A DNA stretch of 64,000 nt from Anarhynchus alexandrinus (lineage: Eukaryota; Chordata; Aves; Charadriiformes; Charadriidae). The stretch is taken from contig VUYV01000061.1 in NCBI GenBank assembly GCA_008711295.1, forward strand, positions 3,013,731 through 3,077,730, in the 5' to 3' direction. The notes under the pieces were generated by a model. That model worked only from the letters and a program-made list of their open reading frames with translations, had not been told where the DNA came from and did not search any database. Within the stretch, counting starts at the first letter, position 1, and each line of letters begins with the position of its first letter. Below are positions 63,694 through 64,000 of the stretch, one piece after another. Position numbers and translations under genes: made by a program.

Positions 63694-64000
63694 TGTCCTG
63701 GTTTCGGCTGGGATAGAGTTAACATTCTTACTAGCAGCTGATATAGTGCTATGTTTTGGATTTAGGATGAGAATAATGTTGATAACACAGTAATATTTTC
63801 AGTTGTTGCTAAGCAGTCAAGGATTTTTTCAGTGTCATATGGAAGCTGAGAGGGAGCATAGACAGGACAACTGACCCAAGCTGGCCACAGGAATATTCCA
63901 TATCATAGACATCACGCTCAGTATATAAATGGGGGTTGGCCGGGAGGCCGGAGTCGGTGATTACTGCTTGGGAACGGTCTGGGCTTCAGTCAGGGTGTGG
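63694..64000 (+). mobile_element. LTR of an avian ERV (ERV-L-like), cut by the window end
   Basis: The LTR starts TGTCCTGGTTTCGGCTGGGA at 63694. It continues with TGTTTTGGATTTAGGATGAG, AATGTTGATAACACAG, GACAACTGACCCAAGCTGGCC, GGAATATTCCATATCAT and ATCACGCTCAG to a TATATAAA box at 63922-63929, which would set the U3/R promoter, then a GGGGTTGGCCGGGAGGCCGG segment. The same blocks occur in the same order in the minus-strand LTR ending at 17689. At least 307 bp are present. Whether this is a solo LTR or the left end of a provirus lies outside the window. The TATA box is intact here, unlike the other copy. Confidence 0.85.
63922..63929 (+). promoter_or_regulatory. TATA box of the ERV LTR
   Basis: TATATAAA lies about 228 bp into the LTR, directly after the conserved CACGCTCAG word, the position expected for the U3 promoter of this LTR family. 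Transcription would run rightward, out of the window. Confidence 0.6.

Overview
The window looks like an AT-rich, gene-poor stretch of an avian nuclear genome. The evidence is the interspersed repeats. Five CR1 LINE fragments carry bird-type ATTCTRTG tails, and two LTRs belong to one endogenous retrovirus (ERV-L-like) family that I recognise as widespread in birds. A few decayed MIR-like SINE pieces are also present. I found no host protein-coding gene that I can defend. Nearly all open frames outside CR1 are short and have low-complexity or cysteine/phenylalanine/leucine-rich translations, as expected by chance in AT-rich vertebrate DNA. The window is best read as a gene desert or the inside of a very large intron.

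Layout. 1-17.3 kb: unique noncoding DNA with two ancient SINE-like traces (about 3.6 and 4.7 kb), an inverted repeat at 6.3 kb, a good CTCF-type core at 9.36 kb and an alternating purine-pyrimidine palindrome at 16.0 kb. 17.29-17.69 kb: a minus-strand solo-type LTR. 17.7-27.3 kb: unique DNA with one recognisable MIR-like SINE (21.7 kb). 27.27-27.84 kb: CR1 copy 1 (+), a 5'-truncated piece of ORF2. 38.29-39.80 kb: CR1 copy 2 (+), with a large internal deletion joining the end of the endonuclease region to the reverse transcriptase. 41.11-41.79 kb and 43.75-44.16 kb: CR1 copies 3 and 4 (-). 53.14-54.41 kb: CR1 copy 5 (+), which keeps a continuous 397-codon reverse transcriptase-containing frame although its catalytic box is mutated. 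63.69-64.00 kb: the 5' part of a second LTR (+), cut by the window end.

No genes here visibly work together. The DNA holds dead retrotransposons in a background that may carry regulatory elements. The strongest non-repeat signals are a CpG-enriched patch at 57.8-58.1 kb, candidate conserved noncoding/enhancer-like blocks (about 6.0-6.25, 56.0-56.2 and 62.25-62.6 kb) with homeodomain- and SOX-type words, and two exon-like segments on the minus strand (46.3-46.7 and 50.33-50.48 kb) with good splice-site context but no recognised homology. These are inferences. Conservation or RNA data, which I could not consult, would decide them. I did not find a convincing undescribed system.
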